Of a stretch of 64,000 bases of DNA, positions 1-10,455 are shown in pieces. This DNA is from Pseudomonas sp. LS1212 (GTDB taxonomy: Bacteria > Pseudomonadota > Gammaproteobacteria > Pseudomonadales > Pseudomonadaceae): the NCBI RefSeq assembly GCF_024741815.1, contig NZ_CP102951.1, positions 620,001 to 684,000 of the forward strand, in the 5' to 3' direction. Below the pieces are notes generated by a model. It did no database searches. It was not told where the DNA came from and saw only the letters and a list, made by a program, of their open reading frames with translations. A program made the translations under genes and the position numbers. How positions within the stretch are numbered: the stretch's first letter is position 1; the number at the start of each line of letters is the position of its first letter.

Positions 1-129
<129 letters not shown>

Positions 130-135
130 TCACTC

Positions 136-237
136 TGTAGCCGCTGCCGTAGGCTGCGCTGAGGCCCGTCAGGGGCTCCTGCGTTCGACTGAACTGCGAC
201 CGCTTTGCGGTCGAGCGCAGCCTTCGGCAGCGGCTAC
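136..237. repeat. REP-type inverted repeat pair between purH and purD
   Basis: Two facing copies of a GC-rich element, GTAGCCGCTGCCGTAGGCTG on the left and its near complement ending CAGCGGCTAC on the right, flank about 50 bases. The same family recurs at 5740-5835, 37806-37920 and 47962-48066. It looks like a doublet (BIME-like) REP element. It lies between two co-oriented purine genes and could form a stem in their transcript. Confidence 0.8.
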
Positions 238-245
238 ATGGTCCA

Positions 246-1853
246 TCAGTGACGGAAATGACGCATTCCAGTGAACACCATTGCGATACCGGCTTCATCG
301 GCAGCAGCGATGACTTCCGCATCACGCATCGAGCCACCCGGCTGGATCACCGCGGTGATACCGGCCTTGGCCGCGTTGTCGATGCCGTCGCGGAACGGGA
401 AGAACGCATCCGAAGCCATGACCGCGCCTTGTACCTGCAGGCCGGCGTGCTCGGCCTTGATCGCAGCGATGCGGGCCGAGTTGACGCGGCTCATCTGGCC
501 GGCGCCAACGCCGATGGTCTGGCGGTTCTTGGCGTAGACGATAGCGTTGGACTTGACGAACTTGGCCACTTTCCAGGCGAAGATCAGGTCATGGATTTCC
601 TGTTCGGTCGGTGCGCGCTTGGTCACCACTTTCAGGTCGTCGGCACCGATCATGCCGATATCGCGGCTCTGAACCAGCAGGCCGCCATTGACGCGCTTGT
701 AATCCCAGGCAGCAGCGCGGTCAGCCGACCACTGGCCGCAGGCCAGCAGGCGCACGTTGGCTTTGGCGGCGACCACGGCACGCGCCTCGATGCTCACGCT
801 TGGGGCGATGATCACTTCGACGAACTGACGCTCGACGATGGCCTTGGCGGTTTCGGCGTCCAGCTCACGGTTGAAGGCGATGATGCCGCCGAATGCCGAC
901 TCGGTGTCGGTGGCGTAGGCCAGTTCGTAAGCCTGGCGGATGCCGCCTTCGGCGTCAGGGCTGACGGCAACGCCGCACGGGTTGGCGTGCTTGACGATGA
1001 CGCAGGCAGGCTTGACGAAGCTCTTCACGCATTCCAGCGCGGCGTCGGTGTCGGCCACGTTGTTGAACGACAGTTCCTTGCCTTGCAACTGGGTTGCGGT
1101 GGCGATGCCGACTTCGGCAGGCTTGGCTTCCACGTAGAACGCCGCGCTCTGGTGCGGGTTCTCGCCGTAGCGCATTTCCTGGGCCTTGATGAACTGGCTG
1201 TTGAAGGTGCGCGGGAATTCGCTGCGGCCGGAGGTCGACAGGGTTTCGGCGGCCTGGTCAACGGTGCCCATGTAGTTGGCGATCATGCCGTCGTAGGCAG
1301 CGGTGTGCTCGAAGGCCTTGAGCATCAGGTCGAAGCGCTGAGCGTAGGTCAGGCCACCGGCCTTGAGGCTTTCCAGCACCTGGCCGTAGTCGCTGGCGTT
1401 GACAACGATGGCGACGTCCTTGTGGTTCTTGGCCGCCGAGCGGACCATGGTCGGGCCGCCGATGTCGATGTTCTCGATGGCAGTCGGCAGGTCGCAGCCG
1501 GGTTTGGAAATCGTTGCTTCGAAGGGGTAGAGGTTGACGGCGACCAGGTCGATCGGCTTGATCCCGTGCTCGCTCATGATGGCGTCGTCGATGCCGCGAC
1601 GGCCGAGGATGCCGCCGTGGATTTTCGGGTGCAGGGTCTTGACCCGGCCGTCCATCATTTCGGCAAAGCCGGTGTAGTCGGCGACTTCGACTGCCGAGAC
1701 GCCATTGTCCTGCAGCAGCTTGAAGGTACCGCCGGTGGACAGGATTTCGACCCCGAGGGCTTCCAGTTCACGGGCGAATTCAAGGATCCCGGTCTTGTCG
1801 GAAACGCTGATCAAGGCGCGGCGGATCGGCAGGCGGGTAGTCTGGTCGGTCAT
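246..1853 (-). CDS. purH: Bifunctional AICAR formyltransferase / IMP cyclohydrolase
   Basis: A 535-residue cytoplasmic enzyme catalysing the last two steps of IMP synthesis: formylation of AICAR from 10-formyl-THF, then ring closure. The N-terminal MGS-like cyclohydrolase domain (about 1-200) holds [12 protein letters not shown] at 70-81. The C-terminal transformylase domain holds KHANPCG at 288-294, with the Lys-His pair used in catalysis. The length matches the family. The frame is open further upstream, but the chosen ATG at 1853 gives the standard [17 protein letters not shown] start, while the upstream extension ([16 protein letters not shown]) overlaps the terminator hairpin of the preceding fis gene. 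It is followed by purD. Confidence 0.97.
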   Translation of the reverse strand: MTDQTTRLPIRRALISVSDKTGILEFARELEALGVEILSTGGTFKLLQDNGVSAVEVADYTGFAEMMDGRVKTLHPKIHGGILGRRGIDDAIMSEHGIKPIDLVAVNLYPFEATISKPGCDLPTAIENIDIGGPTMVRSAAKNHKDVAIVVNASDYGQVLESLKAGGLTYAQRFDLMLKAFEHTAAYDGMIANYMGTVDQAAETLSTSGRSEFPRTFNSQFIKAQEMRYGENPHQSAAFYVEAKPAEVGIATATQLQGKELSFNNVADTDAALECVKSFVKPACVIVKHANPCGVAVSPDAEGGIRQAYELAYATDTESAFGGIIAFNRELDAETAKAIVERQFVEVIIAPSVSIEARAVVAAKANVRLLACGQWSADRAAAWDYKRVNGGLLVQSRDIGMIGADDLKVVTKRAPTEQEIHDLIFAWKVAKFVKSNAIVYAKNRQTIGVGAGQMSRVNSARIAAIKAEHAGLQVQGAVMASDAFFPFRDGIDNAAKAGITAVIQPGGSMRDAEVIAAADEAGIAMVFTGMRHFRH

Positions 1854-1884
1854 TTCAGTTTCCATCAAAAGCAGAGGAGTCAGC

Positions 1885-1920
1885 AAAAAAGGCGACCTCA
1901 ATCAATGGGCGTCGCCTTTT
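1885..1920 (-). terminator. Rho-independent terminator after dusB-fis
   Basis: Reading leftward, AAAAGGCGAC pairs with GTCGCCTTTTTT around a roughly 15-base loop, 18 bases past the fis stop codon and before the purH start. This stem plus T-run fits an intrinsic terminator for the dusB-fis transcript, and implies purH needs its own promoter in the short gap that remains. Confidence 0.75.
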
Positions 1921-1937
1921 CTGGTTTGAATGCATGC

Positions 1938-2258
1938 TTAAAGCAGATCGTACTGTTTGAGTTTCTTGCGCAAGGTGCCGCGGTTCAGGCCAAGCAGCTC
2001 GCTGGCCTTGGTCTGATTGCCCTTGACGTAGTTCATCACGCTTTCGAGCAACGGAGCCTCGACTTCGGAGAGCACCAGGTTGTACACGTCCGTGACGGCA
2101 GCGCCTTCCAGATGGGCGAAATAATTGTGCAGCGCCTTCTCGACACTGCCGCGAAGCGTCTGACCTTCTTCGCTCGGCGTGTTGAGGTGCTGTTTCAAAT
2201 TAACGTTGTCGCTCACGGGTGTTGTTCCACTCTCTAAAGTCTCGGTCATCATCGTCAT
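1938..2258 (-). CDS. fis: DNA-binding protein Fis
   Basis: A 106-residue nucleoid-associated protein that bends DNA and modulates rRNA, tRNA and growth-phase promoters. The C-terminus carries the Fis-type helix-turn-helix: [20 protein letters not shown] at 80-99, ending KQYDLL. The ATG at 2258 gives [20 protein letters not shown], the Pseudomonas-type N-terminus as I recall it. The start overlaps the dusB stop by four bases (ATGA), so fis is probably translated by coupling to dusB, the classic dusB-fis operon. The frame stays open far upstream into dusB, but that extension is a shadow. Confidence 0.97.
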   Translation of the reverse strand: MTMMTETLESGTTPVSDNVNLKQHLNTPSEEGQTLRGSVEKALHNYFAHLEGAAVTDVYNLVLSEVEAPLLESVMNYVKGNQTKASELLGLNRGTLRKKLKQYDLL

Positions 2259-3268
2259 GCGGCCACCCCTTCTCCGTCCCCTGTTACCAGGCTCTTGTAC
2301 CGCTCGCTGAAGAAACTGCGAACGTTGGCGCATTGCGCTTCCGTATCTTCCAAACGATTGAAATGGGCGCGAAACTCCCTGGCGCCCGGCAGGGTAGCGA
2401 GATACCAGCCGACATGCTTGCGGGCGATACGTACGCCCATGACATCGCCATAAAAGGCGTGTAGCGCGGCCAGGTGCTCCAGCAGAATGCGTTCCACTTC
2501 GTTCAATTGCGGGGTCGGCAGTGTCTCGCCGGTCCGCAGGTAATGCTCGATCTCGCGAAAGATCCACGGCCGCCCCTGGGCAGCCCGGCCAATCAACAAG
2601 CCATCGGCGCCGGTCGCCTGCAGCACGTACCGGGCTTTTTCTGCGCTGTCGATATCGCCGTTGGCGAAGACCGGAATCGACACCGACTGCTTGATGGCAG
2701 CGATGGTGTCGTATTCGGCTTCGCCGGTGTACAGGTCGGCGCGGGTCCTGCCGTGGACCGCAAGTGCTTGAATCCCGGCTTCTTCGGCGATTTTCGCGAC
2801 CGTGATGCCATTTTTGTTCGACCGGTCCCAACCGGTACGAATCTTCAAGGTGACGGGCACCTCGACAGCGGCAACCACGGCGTGAAGGATTTCGCGCACC
2901 AGGTCTTCGTCTTTCAATAAAGCAGAGCCGGCAGCCTTGTTACAGACTTTTTTGGCTGGACAACCCATGTTGATATCAATGATTTGTGCACCCAGCTCGA
3001 CATTAGCCCTGGCCGCTGCCGCGAGCATCTGTGCATCGCCACCGGCGATCTGTACCGAGCGCGGCTCGGGATCACCTTCGTGAATCATGCGCAGACGCGA
3101 TTTGCGGCTGTTCCACAGGCTCATGTCGCTGCTGACCATTTCCGAGACCACCAACCCTGCGCCCAGCCGTCGGCATAACTGACGAAAGGGCTGGTCCGTA
3201 ACCCCTGCCATGGGGGCAAGGATCAAAGCGTTCTGCAGTGTGTATGGGCCGATGCGTACCGCCGACAT
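2255..3268 (-). CDS. dusB: tRNA-dihydrouridine synthase B
   Basis: A 337-residue FMN-dependent enzyme reducing uridine to dihydrouridine in the tRNA D-loop. The TIM-barrel N-terminus has [12 protein letters not shown] at 18-29. The active-site segment [19 protein letters not shown] places the catalytic cysteine at about residue 103. The C-terminal helical domain follows. I chose the ATG at 3268 ([11 protein letters not shown]), the usual family start with a purine-rich leader; the open frame extends 18 codons further. It is first gene of the dusB-fis operon, with its stop overlapping the fis start. Confidence 0.96.
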   Translation of the reverse strand: MSAVRIGPYTLQNALILAPMAGVTDQPFRQLCRRLGAGLVVSEMVSSDMSLWNSRKSRLRMIHEGDPEPRSVQIAGGDAQMLAAAARANVELGAQIIDINMGCPAKKVCNKAAGSALLKDEDLVREILHAVVAAVEVPVTLKIRTGWDRSNKNGITVAKIAEEAGIQALAVHGRTRADLYTGEAEYDTIAAIKQSVSIPVFANGDIDSAEKARYVLQATGADGLLIGRAAQGRPWIFREIEHYLRTGETLPTPQLNEVERILLEHLAALHAFYGDVMGVRIARKHVGWYLATLPGAREFRAHFNRLEDTEAQCANVRSFFSERYKSLVTGDGEGVAA

Positions 3269-3422
3269 AGGTGTTCCCTGTTGTGGGGCCGGATCATTAG
3301 AGTTCGAAAAAAGGGTTGGCATAATACCCGCTCTCGAAGACCGGATAAAGGTCGATTTGGATAAAATCTGAACAGTTATGGGCTTATGCCAGTCGGTTTG
3401 GTCCGGTAGTGCGGGGGGGCAG

Positions 3423-4703
3423 CTATTCCGGGGAACGGAAGCTGAGGCTGTAGTTCACAGCCTTCGGGCCCGGGTCGAGGATGTCCAGGGCGATGTGGAT
3501 GGGAGTTTGCGGTGGCATCTCGGCCTTGCCGACCAGGTCGCCACTGAGGTATTCGCCGGGTTTGAAGCGACGGCTGGCGATCAGCTGGCCGTTAAGGTCG
3601 GCAAAGCGCAGCTCCAGCAACGGGAAAGGTTGCGAGAACGTCGCCCGGTTGTAGATGATCGCATCGACGATCAGGGCCCCTTTGAATTCGGGATGGCTGC
3701 GCACCACCAGATTGCTGCTCTTGATCAGCGCAATGTCGACCTTCGACGGTACGGTGCAGCCAATTTTCGGGCACAGTTGCTGGAACCAGGGGCGGTATTG
3801 ATCCTGGCGCGCCAGTTCGTCGAAGTGATACCAGATGTATTGACCGGCCAGCGCGGCGGCGGCGAGCAGAATCAGCAGGAGCCACAGCAGTCGACGCCCC
3901 CATGGGCTGCGGCGCTTCTGCCAGTCCAGTTGCAACGGATCGTCGACCAGGTCGTTCAGGGCGTCGTCATGCAGCGCCGGTTCGTTGCGCGAGTGTTTTT
4001 CACGCGACCTGACGGGCTCGGGTTCGTGGTGCTCGTCCTGATCGAGATCGTCGTGGCTATCGAGCGCCGAGAAGTGCTCGCGGGACTCATGCCGGCTGGG
4101 AGGGGCGTCCGGGTGCAGCGGTGCGGCCTGCGGGGCTTCATCCAGATCGAGGGTGTCGAGCGAGATCGACGGCTCGGTGCGCTCGTGGTGAACCGGTTCG
4201 AGGTCCTGTGGGGCTTGCTCGATGATCGGCGGCGCCGCATCGGCGACCAGCATATCCGGCGCTTCGCGTTCGCTGGCCGGCTCGCTGAACAGGCTGTCGG
4301 GCCAGGTTTCCTCGGTATCGGGGGTGTCGCGCTGCGCACTCAGCGAGTCTTCACGCGGTACCTGCGCATGGGTAAACACCATGGTCGGCTGGATTTCGCG
4401 TTGTTCCAGCTTGGCCAGTTCGCCATCCAGGTCGAGCTCGTCCAGATCGAGGTCGGCAGCAGACCATTCACGCTGGCCGACGGGAGGCTGCTGTTCAGGT
4501 GCCTGGTCAGCGGCGGGCGGCGGCAACGGTGCAGGCGGTTGGGCTTGATCGGTCGCACTTTGCTCGAGCAACTGCCGCGCAGCATTGAACACTCGCAGGC
4601 AGGCGCCACAGCGCACCACCCCGCGCGCCACACTCAATTGGTTGTGGCTGACGCGGAAGCTGGTCTGGCAATGAGGACACTGGGTGACGAAACTGTCGGT
4701 CAT
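3423..4703 (-). CDS. DUF3426 zinc-ribbon membrane protein
   Basis: A 426-residue protein of unknown function. The first 40 residues form an MJ0042-type zinc ribbon (Cys9, Cys12, Cys32, Cys35). A long acidic, Pro/Glu/Asp-rich low-complexity linker (about 45-260) follows, then one membrane helix at roughly 270-290 and a C-terminal DUF3426 domain of about 130 residues predicted outside. The zinc ribbon should be cytoplasmic. It sits between prmA and dusB, a conserved Pseudomonas order. Prediction from this layout is a membrane-tethered regulatory or assembly protein; nothing in the sequence identifies a partner. Confidence 0.85.
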   Translation of the reverse strand: MTDSFVTQCPHCQTSFRVSHNQLSVARGVVRCGACLRVFNAARQLLEQSATDQAQPPAPLPPPAADQAPEQQPPVGQREWSAADLDLDELDLDGELAKLEQREIQPTMVFTHAQVPREDSLSAQRDTPDTEETWPDSLFSEPASEREAPDMLVADAAPPIIEQAPQDLEPVHHERTEPSISLDTLDLDEAPQAAPLHPDAPPSRHESREHFSALDSHDDLDQDEHHEPEPVRSREKHSRNEPALHDDALNDLVDDPLQLDWQKRRSPWGRRLLWLLLILLAAAALAGQYIWYHFDELARQDQYRPWFQQLCPKIGCTVPSKVDIALIKSSNLVVRSHPEFKGALIVDAIIYNRATFSQPFPLLELRFADLNGQLIASRRFKPGEYLSGDLVGKAEMPPQTPIHIALDILDPGPKAVNYSLSFRSPE

Positions 4704-4743
4704 GCGGCAATCCGGGTTGTGCAGACGACCATTCTAGGCGCTC

Positions 4744-5622
4744 TCAGCGACGACGACCACTGATGCGTACCCAACCGTCGCGATTGGCGATCGGGTCCAG
4801 CTCGAAGTCCTTGGCATAAGCGGCAGCGACTTCGTCGCCTTGCTCGGCCAGGATGCCCGAAAGTGCCAGGCGACCGCCTGGCTTGACCAGGCTCGACAAT
4901 TGCGGCGCTAGTGAGACCAGCGGGCCTGCCAGAATGTTGGCGACCAGCACGTCGGCCTGCACCTGCGGCAGTTGCTCCGGAAGGTACAGAGGGAAGCGTT
5001 CTTCGGCGATGTGGTTGCGCCCTGCGTTGTCGCGGGAGGCCTCCAGGGCCTGGACGTCGATATCGGTGCCTACGGCTTGTTTGGCGCCCAGCAGCAGGGC
5101 GGCAATGGCCAGGATGCCCGAGCCGCAGCCGAAATCCAGTACGTCGCAACCCTTCAGGTCCTGGCCATCGAGCCATTCCAGGCACAGGGCGGTGGTCGGG
5201 TGGGTGCCGGTGCCGAATGCCAGGCCCGGGTCGAGCAGCAGGTTGACGGCATCAGGTTCGGGGGCGGCGTGCCAGCTTGGCACGATCCACAGGCGCTGGC
5301 CGAAGCGCATGGGCTGGAAGTTGTCCATCCAGCTGCGTTCCCAATCCTGGTCTTCAATCACTTCGCTGTGATGTTCCGGCAGCGGGCTGCCGGTCAGCAA
5401 TTCCAGGTGGGCCAGGACGCTGGCGGCTTCGGTGCCGCCTTCGAACAGGGCCAGCAAATGGGTATGCGACCACAGTGGCGTGGTGTTCAGTTCAGGTTCG
5501 AAAATCGGCTGGTCTTCGGCATCCATGAAGGTTACCGAAACAGCGCCGACTTCCAGGAAGGCGTCTTCGTAGGTTTCGGCTTGTTCCGGGCTGATGGCCA
5601 GACGTACTTGCAGCCAAGGCAT
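4744..5622 (-). CDS. prmA: Ribosomal protein L11 methyltransferase
   Basis: A 292-residue SAM-dependent enzyme that trimethylates ribosomal protein L11. The N-terminal L11-recognition domain (about 1-60) is followed by a linker and a class I methyltransferase fold whose SAM motif [20 protein letters not shown] spans 161-180. The family signature [14 protein letters not shown] is at 131-144. The ATG at 5622 gives the standard [10 protein letters not shown] start; the frame is open 34 codons upstream, but that part is not family-like. It lies in the accB-accC-prmA-DUF3426 chain, all leftward. Confidence 0.97.
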   Translation of the reverse strand: MPWLQVRLAISPEQAETYEDAFLEVGAVSVTFMDAEDQPIFEPELNTTPLWSHTHLLALFEGGTEAASVLAHLELLTGSPLPEHHSEVIEDQDWERSWMDNFQPMRFGQRLWIVPSWHAAPEPDAVNLLLDPGLAFGTGTHPTTALCLEWLDGQDLKGCDVLDFGCGSGILAIAALLLGAKQAVGTDIDVQALEASRDNAGRNHIAEERFPLYLPEQLPQVQADVLVANILAGPLVSLAPQLSSLVKPGGRLALSGILAEQGDEVAAAYAKDFELDPIANRDGWVRISGRRR

Positions 5623-5739
5623 GGCGGGCACCTTTGAATAATTACAGGGCGGGGATGAGCCGCGAAAGCCGATCAGTTTACAAGACCGGGCGGTTAAACA
5701 CGAATGCTGCCGTGGAATGTGCAAGGCAAAAAAGGTTCA

Positions 5740-5835
5740 CGACCGCTTCGCGCTCGAGCGCAGCCTGCGGCAGCGGCTACAACGCCGGACCCTGTAGCCG
5801 CTGCCGCAGGCTGCGCTCGAGTGCGAAGCGGTCGC
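5740..5835. repeat. REP-type inverted repeat doublet between accC and prmA
   Basis: Two 40-base arms in opposite orientation: CGACCGCTTCGCGCTCGAGC through CAGCGGCTAC, and GTAGCCGCTGCCGCAGGCTG through GAAGCGGTCGC, separated by about 14 bases. Near-perfect complementarity would give a long hairpin. It belongs to the same family as the copies at 136-237, 37806-37920 and 47962-48066. Confidence 0.85.
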
Positions 5836-5849
5836 AAAATATCAAGGCC

Positions 5850-5880
5850 AAAAAAAGCCCCCGGCCGAGGCCGAGGGCTT
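5850..5880 (-). terminator. Rho-independent terminator after accC
   Basis: Reading leftward, AGCCCTCGGCC pairs with CGGCCGGGGGCT and is followed by a run of T. It lies 20 bases past the accC stop, so the accBC transcript probably ends here and prmA is transcribed separately or by read-through. Confidence 0.8.
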
Positions 5881-5900
5881 TGTGCTGCTGCAACTCGAAC

Positions 5901-7256
5901 TTACTCCTGGCTAGCCAGTTTGTGTTCCAGATAGTGAATGTTGACACCACCTTTGCAGAAGCCTTCGTCACGAACCAGGTCGCGGTGCAGCGGGATATTG
6001 GTCTTGATCCCGTCGACAACGATTTCGTCCAGCGCATTGCGCATGCGCGCCATGGCTTCGTCACGGTCCTTGCCGTAAGTGATCAGCTTGCCGATCAACG
6101 AGTCATAGTTCGGCGGTACGGCATAGCCACTGTACAGGTGCGAGTCGACGCGAACGCCATTGCCGCCTGGTGCGTGGAAATGCTTGACCGTGCCGGGGCT
6201 CGGGATGAACTTCTTCGGGTCTTCGGCGTTGATCCGGCATTCCAGGGCGTGACCGCGGATAACCACGTCTTCCTGGGTGTACGACAGCTTGTTGCCAGCG
6301 GCGATGCTGAGCATCTCCTTGACGATGTCGATGCCAGTGACCATTTCCGATACCGGGTGTTCTACCTGCACGCGAGTGTTCATCTCGATGAAGTAGAAGT
6401 GGCCGTTCTCGTAGAGGAACTCGAAGGTGCCGGCGCCACGGTAGCCGATCTCGATGCAGGCGCGCACGCAGCGGTCGAAGACTTCCTGACGGGCTCTTTC
6501 GTCGATGCCTGGTGCTGGCGCTTCTTCCAGGACCTTCTGGTGACGGCGCTGCAGGGAGCAGTCACGGTCGCCCAGGTGAATGGCGTGGCCCTGGCCGTCG
6601 GAAAGGACCTGGACTTCCACGTGACGTGGGTTGGTCAGGAACTTTTCCAGGTAGACCATCGGGTTGCCGAACGCGGCACCGGCTTCGCTGCGGGTCAGCT
6701 TGGCCGAGGCGATCAGGTCCTCTTCCTTGTGCACCACGCGCATGCCGCGACCACCGCCGCCGCCAGCGGCCTTGATGATCACCGGGTAGCCGACCTGACG
6801 GCCGATCGCCAGTGCGGTTTCTTCGTCTTCAGGCAGCGGGCCATCGGAGCCCGGAACGGTCGGAACACCCGCTTTGATCATCGCGGCCTTGGCCGATACC
6901 TTGTCGCCCATCAGGCGAATGGTGTCGGCTTTCGGGCCGATGAAGGCAAAGCCGGATTTCTCGACCTGCTCGGCGAAGTCGGCGTTTTCCGCCAGGAAGC
7001 CATAACCCGGGTGGATCGCCGTGGCACCAGTCACTTCGGCGGCGGCGATGATCGACGGAATGTGCAGGTAGGATTGAGCGGCTTGCGCCGGACCGATGCA
7101 GACCGATTCGTCGGCCAGGCCCAGGTGCATCAGTTCCTTGTCGGCCTTGGAGTAAACTGCGACGGTCTTGATGCCCAGCTCTTTACAGGCACGCAAAATC
7201 CGCAGGGCAATTTCACCGCGGTTGGCGATCAGAACTTTTTCCAACTTCGCAGACAT
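5901..7256 (-). CDS. accC: Acetyl-CoA carboxylase, biotin carboxylase subunit
   Basis: A 451-residue ATP-grasp enzyme that carboxylates biotin on AccB using bicarbonate and ATP, the first half-reaction of acetyl-CoA carboxylase. The N-terminus [19 protein letters not shown] is diagnostic. The glycine-rich ATP-binding loop [11 protein letters not shown] lies around 160-170 and the catalytic region [14 protein letters not shown] around 285-300. Length matches the family. ATG at 7256 was preferred to the open frame 7 codons upstream. It lies 17 bases after accB in the usual accBC operon. Confidence 0.98.
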   Translation of the reverse strand: MSAKLEKVLIANRGEIALRILRACKELGIKTVAVYSKADKELMHLGLADESVCIGPAQAAQSYLHIPSIIAAAEVTGATAIHPGYGFLAENADFAEQVEKSGFAFIGPKADTIRLMGDKVSAKAAMIKAGVPTVPGSDGPLPEDEETALAIGRQVGYPVIIKAAGGGGGRGMRVVHKEEDLIASAKLTRSEAGAAFGNPMVYLEKFLTNPRHVEVQVLSDGQGHAIHLGDRDCSLQRRHQKVLEEAPAPGIDERARQEVFDRCVRACIEIGYRGAGTFEFLYENGHFYFIEMNTRVQVEHPVSEMVTGIDIVKEMLSIAAGNKLSYTQEDVVIRGHALECRINAEDPKKFIPSPGTVKHFHAPGGNGVRVDSHLYSGYAVPPNYDSLIGKLITYGKDRDEAMARMRNALDEIVVDGIKTNIPLHRDLVRDEGFCKGGVNIHYLEHKLASQE

Positions 7257-7273
7257 CGTTGGCTCTCCGCGGT

Positions 7274-7732
7274 TCAAACGATGGTGAACATCGGTTGGTC
7301 GTACTCAACCGGCTGGCCGTCTTCGACGAGGATGGACTCGATCACGCCGCTGGTTTCGGCTTCGATGTGGTTCATCATTTTCATCGCTTCGACGATGCAC
7401 AGGGTGTCGCCTTTCTTCACGCTCTGGCCGACTTCAACGAAGGCTGGCGAGCTAGGCGAAGCCTTGCGGTAGAAGGTGCCGACCATCGGCGAACGGGCCA
7501 CGGTGCCGTTCAGTTTCGGTGCGGCAGGCGCTTCGGCAGCGGCAGCAACCGGTGCTGGTGCGGCGGCAGCTACAGGGGCTGCGGCAACCGGGGCCGGTGC
7601 GTAGTACTGCTGGGCCGGAGTCTTGCTGTGGCGGCTGATCCGTACGGATTCTTCGCCTTCACGGATCTCGAGCTCGTCGATGCCGGATTCTTCCAGCAGT
7701 TCGATCAATTTCTTAACTTTACGAATATCCAT
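7274..7732 (-). CDS. accB: Acetyl-CoA carboxylase, biotin carboxyl carrier protein
   Basis: A 152-residue carrier subunit. An N-terminal helix-strand segment (1-38) joins through a Pro/Ala-rich flexible linker (about 39-72) to the biotinyl domain, whose EAMKM motif puts the biotinylated lysine at 118. Biotin on this residue shuttles carboxyl groups between AccC and the AccAD transferase. The gene starts the accBC operon, 90 bases downstream of aroQ. Confidence 0.98.
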   Translation of the reverse strand: MDIRKVKKLIELLEESGIDELEIREGEESVRISRHSKTPAQQYYAPAPVAAAPVAAAAPAPVAAAAEAPAAPKLNGTVARSPMVGTFYRKASPSSPAFVEVGQSVKKGDTLCIVEAMKMMNHIEAETSGVIESILVEDGQPVEYDQPMFTIV

Positions 7733-7821
7733 TAATCATCAACTCCCAAGGGTCGGTCAGGGGCGTAAGCTGTGTATTCAAACTTTCTCGTGTGCCTCGT
7801 CTTGTGACCAGGCTCTCGAAA

Positions 7822-8274
7822 TCAGGGCTTTGCAGTTGCTGCCAGTTGCTCCAGGGCGGCTTCCAGGGCCAGTCGATAACCACTGGCGCCGAGACCGCAG
7901 ATCACGCCTACCGCGACATCCGAAAAGTAGGAGTGGTGGCGAAATGGCTCGCGTTTGTGCACGTTGGACAAATGCACTTCGATGAATGGGATGCTCACCG
8001 CCAGCAACGCGTCACGTAATGCGACGCTGGTGTGCGTAAAAGCTGCCGGATTGATGAGAATGAAGTCCACGCCTTCACTGCGGGCGGCATGGATCCGGTC
8101 GATCAATTCATACTCGGCGTTGCTTTGCAGATACTGCAGATGGTGACCGCCGGCGCGGGCTCTCTGCTCCAGGTCCTGGTTGATCTGGGCCAGTGTTACC
8201 GCACCGTAGACGCCCGGCTCGCGGGTGCCGAGCAGGTTCAGGTTGGGGCCATGCAATACCAGTAGGGTTGCCAT
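7822..8274 (-). CDS. aroQ: Type II 3-dehydroquinate dehydratase
   Basis: A 150-residue enzyme of the shikimate pathway converting 3-dehydroquinate to 3-dehydroshikimate; type II enzymes form dodecamers. Motifs are [14 protein letters not shown] at the N-terminus, [17 protein letters not shown] in the middle and [20 protein letters not shown] near the C-terminus, which includes substrate-binding and catalytic-His segments. ATG at 8274 gives the standard [11 protein letters not shown] start. It is placed just upstream of accB, a common proteobacterial arrangement (aroQ-accB-accC). Confidence 0.97.
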   Translation of the reverse strand: MATLLVLHGPNLNLLGTREPGVYGAVTLAQINQDLEQRARAGGHHLQYLQSNAEYELIDRIHAARSEGVDFILINPAAFTHTSVALRDALLAVSIPFIEVHLSNVHKREPFRHHSYFSDVAVGVICGLGASGYRLALEAALEQLAATAKP

Positions 8275-8449
8275 CTGCGGTTCCTTCTCGAGTCTTTGCC
8301 TGTGCAATGCGCAGCGACTATGCCGGAAAGCGCCGTGCACTGTCCAGTTGCCTGCAATAGGCAGCACGATAAGCGATGTTCGCGAGAAATTTATGACTGA
8401 TATGCTGAATCCGGTCATAGAGGCCGCCTGAGCGGGCAGCCCTTAGACG

Positions 8450-10234
8450 TTATAGACCCTGTTTGTGACGAATGCTCGTCAAATGTTCGGCAAAATCGAC
8501 GGAATTTATCTCGCCAATCACTCTGGAGGACGTAATTTCGCTTCCGTTCGCCGAAAAAAACAAGAGCGCGGGTGGGCCGAACAGCTTGTAGCGATCGAGC
8601 AGGGCGCGCTGTTCGGCGTTGCTTTGGGTCATGTCGAAGCGCACCAGTCGAAACCCCTTGAGCCCGGCGAGCACGTTGGGTGCGGTCAGTACTTCATGTT
8701 CGATGACTTTGCAGCTGATGCACCAGTCGGCATACCAGTCCAGCAACACGGGTTGCCCGGCGCTTTTGGCTTCGGCCAGTACCTTATCCAGGGCTGCCGG
8801 GGTGCTGATGGTTTGCCAGTCGGTACGGGCGATGGCCGTTGCGCCTTCGCCGACCTGTGCAATCGGCGCACGGCCGAGCGGCTTGAACGGGTCGGTCTGC
8901 CCGCTGAAGGCGCCGTACCAGCTCGCCAGGGCGTAGAACAACAGGAACAGCCCCACAAGTTGCCCCAGGCGTTGTTTTGCAGGTTTGACGGTGAACTCCA
9001 GCGCACCGAGGAAAATCCCGACGCCGGCAGCGAGCAGGCCCACCAGCAGCAGCGTGACCTGGCCGGGCAGCACACGGCTGAGCAAGCCGATCGCCAGGCC
9101 CAGCAGCAGCACGCCAATGGCATTTTTGACGGTTACCAGCCAAGGGCCGCTCTTGGGCAGCCAGGATGCGCCGCCGGTGGCGACCAGTAACAGCGGGGCG
9201 CCCATGCCCAGGCCCAGCGTGAACAGCTTGAGCGCGCCCCCCGCAGCATCGCCGCTGGCACTGATATAGAGCAGGGCACCGGCCAGTGGTGCCGAGACGC
9301 AGGGTGAAACCAGCAGGCTGGAAACCACGCCCAATACCGCGGCGCCCAGCAGCGAGCCACCGCGAGTGTGCCCCGCGACCCATTCCAGGCGCGAGCTGAT
9401 GGCATGTGGCAGTTTCAATTCGAAGAGGCCGAACATGGCCAGGGCGAAAATCACGAAGAACAGAGAGAATGGCACCAGTACCCAGGCCGATTGCAGGCGT
9501 GCCTGCAGGTTCAGTTCGGCACCGAACAGCCCCATCAGCGCCCCCAGCAGGGCAAAGCACGCCGCCATGGGCAACACATACGCCAGCGACAGGCTGAGCC
9601 CGCGCAGACCGCCGACTTGCCCGCGAAGCACCACGCCGGAAAGGATCGGCAGCATCGGCAGCACGCAAGGGGTGAACGTAAGGCCGAGCCCGGCGAGGAA
9701 GAACAGCGCCAGCTCTTTCCAGGTCCAGCCCTGGGTGGCAGGTGCGGCAGCGATAGTGAAGGCACCTTTGCCCTCGATGATCAGGCGCTCGGTTTCCGGT
9801 GGGTAGCACAGCCCTTTGTCGGCGCAGCCCTGATAGGTCACGGCCAGGGTGAAGGGGCGCTGGTCGTTGGCGGTGCGGGGCAGGTCGACGTCGAGAATGC
9901 CGCGGTAGACCTCGACGTCGCCGAAGAATTCGTCACGCTTCTGTTCGCCCGTTGGCAGTTGCGCAGTGCCCAGGGCGATGTCGGCAGGCTCGGTGTGGAA
10001 CTGGAAGCGGTGCCGGTAGAGGTAGTAGCCCTCGCTGGCGACGAAGCGCAACTTGATCGTCTGAGCATCGCTTTGCACCAGGCTGAGCTTGAAGGCCTCG
10101 CGCACCGGCAGGAAATCGTCGCTGTTGTTGAGCGGCGCGCCACCAAGCGTCGCGCTGGGGCGGCTGTCAAGCAGGCCGGCGCCGAAGGCAGGCAGGGCCA
10201 GGACCAGAAACAGGAGGCAAAGCAGGCGGCGCAT
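8450..10234 (-). CDS. dsbD: Thiol:disulfide interchange protein DsbD
   Basis: A 594-residue inner-membrane protein passing electrons from cytoplasmic thioredoxin to periplasmic DsbC/DsbG and cytochrome c maturation. After a signal peptide (MRRLLCLLFLVLALPAFG) comes the periplasmic alpha domain with its cysteine pair in GCADKGLCYPP near 133-143. A multi-helix membrane domain has one redox cysteine in TFTPCVLPML and the other in VSPCVSAPLA. A C-terminal thioredoxin-like gamma domain has the CISC motif near 505. All six expected cysteines are present. Start at 10234 gives a clean signal peptide; 29 more upstream codons are open. Confidence 0.95.
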   Translation of the reverse strand: MRRLLCLLFLVLALPAFGAGLLDSRPSATLGGAPLNNSDDFLPVREAFKLSLVQSDAQTIKLRFVASEGYYLYRHRFQFHTEPADIALGTAQLPTGEQKRDEFFGDVEVYRGILDVDLPRTANDQRPFTLAVTYQGCADKGLCYPPETERLIIEGKGAFTIAAAPATQGWTWKELALFFLAGLGLTFTPCVLPMLPILSGVVLRGQVGGLRGLSLSLAYVLPMAACFALLGALMGLFGAELNLQARLQSAWVLVPFSLFFVIFALAMFGLFELKLPHAISSRLEWVAGHTRGGSLLGAAVLGVVSSLLVSPCVSAPLAGALLYISASGDAAGGALKLFTLGLGMGAPLLLVATGGASWLPKSGPWLVTVKNAIGVLLLGLAIGLLSRVLPGQVTLLLVGLLAAGVGIFLGALEFTVKPAKQRLGQLVGLFLLFYALASWYGAFSGQTDPFKPLGRAPIAQVGEGATAIARTDWQTISTPAALDKVLAEAKSAGQPVLLDWYADWCISCKVIEHEVLTAPNVLAGLKGFRLVRFDMTQSNAEQRALLDRYKLFGPPALLFFSANGSEITSSRVIGEINSVDFAEHLTSIRHKQGL

Positions 10235-10347
10235 GGCAATCTCGCGAAACAGAAGTGAGCCCATGATAGCGGAGTGCGGCGGAGTCTGCAGGAGGCGGGG
10301 TTGTAAGTGAGGGTTTCTCAAGGGGTGGGCTTTGCTTTGTCTGCTCG

Positions 10348-10449
10348 GGCGTCATCGCTGGCAAGCCAGCTCCCACAGTGATTTGTGTCGAACCAGATAT
10401 CTCTGGGTTCCGGGACCTTGTGGGAGCTGGCTTGCCAGCGATGACGCCC
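10348..10449. repeat. REP doublet, GTGGGAGCTGGCTTGCCAGC family
   Basis: Left arm GGGCGTCATCGCTGGCAAGC...CTCCCACA and right arm TGTGGGAGCTGGCTTGCCAG...GACGCCC are about 30 bases each and perfectly complementary, with a 40-base spacer. This is the classic abundant Pseudomonas REP type. It sits just past the ctpL stop and may act as a transcript-end structure before dsbD. Confidence 0.88.
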
Positions 10450-10455
10450 TGAAGG

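Noticed and set aside
249..2237. 662-codon plus-strand ORF opposite purH and fis
   Set aside because: It is fully antisense to well-identified genes, composed of Gly/Val/Asp-rich sequence typical of mirror frames in GC-rich DNA, and shows no family motif.
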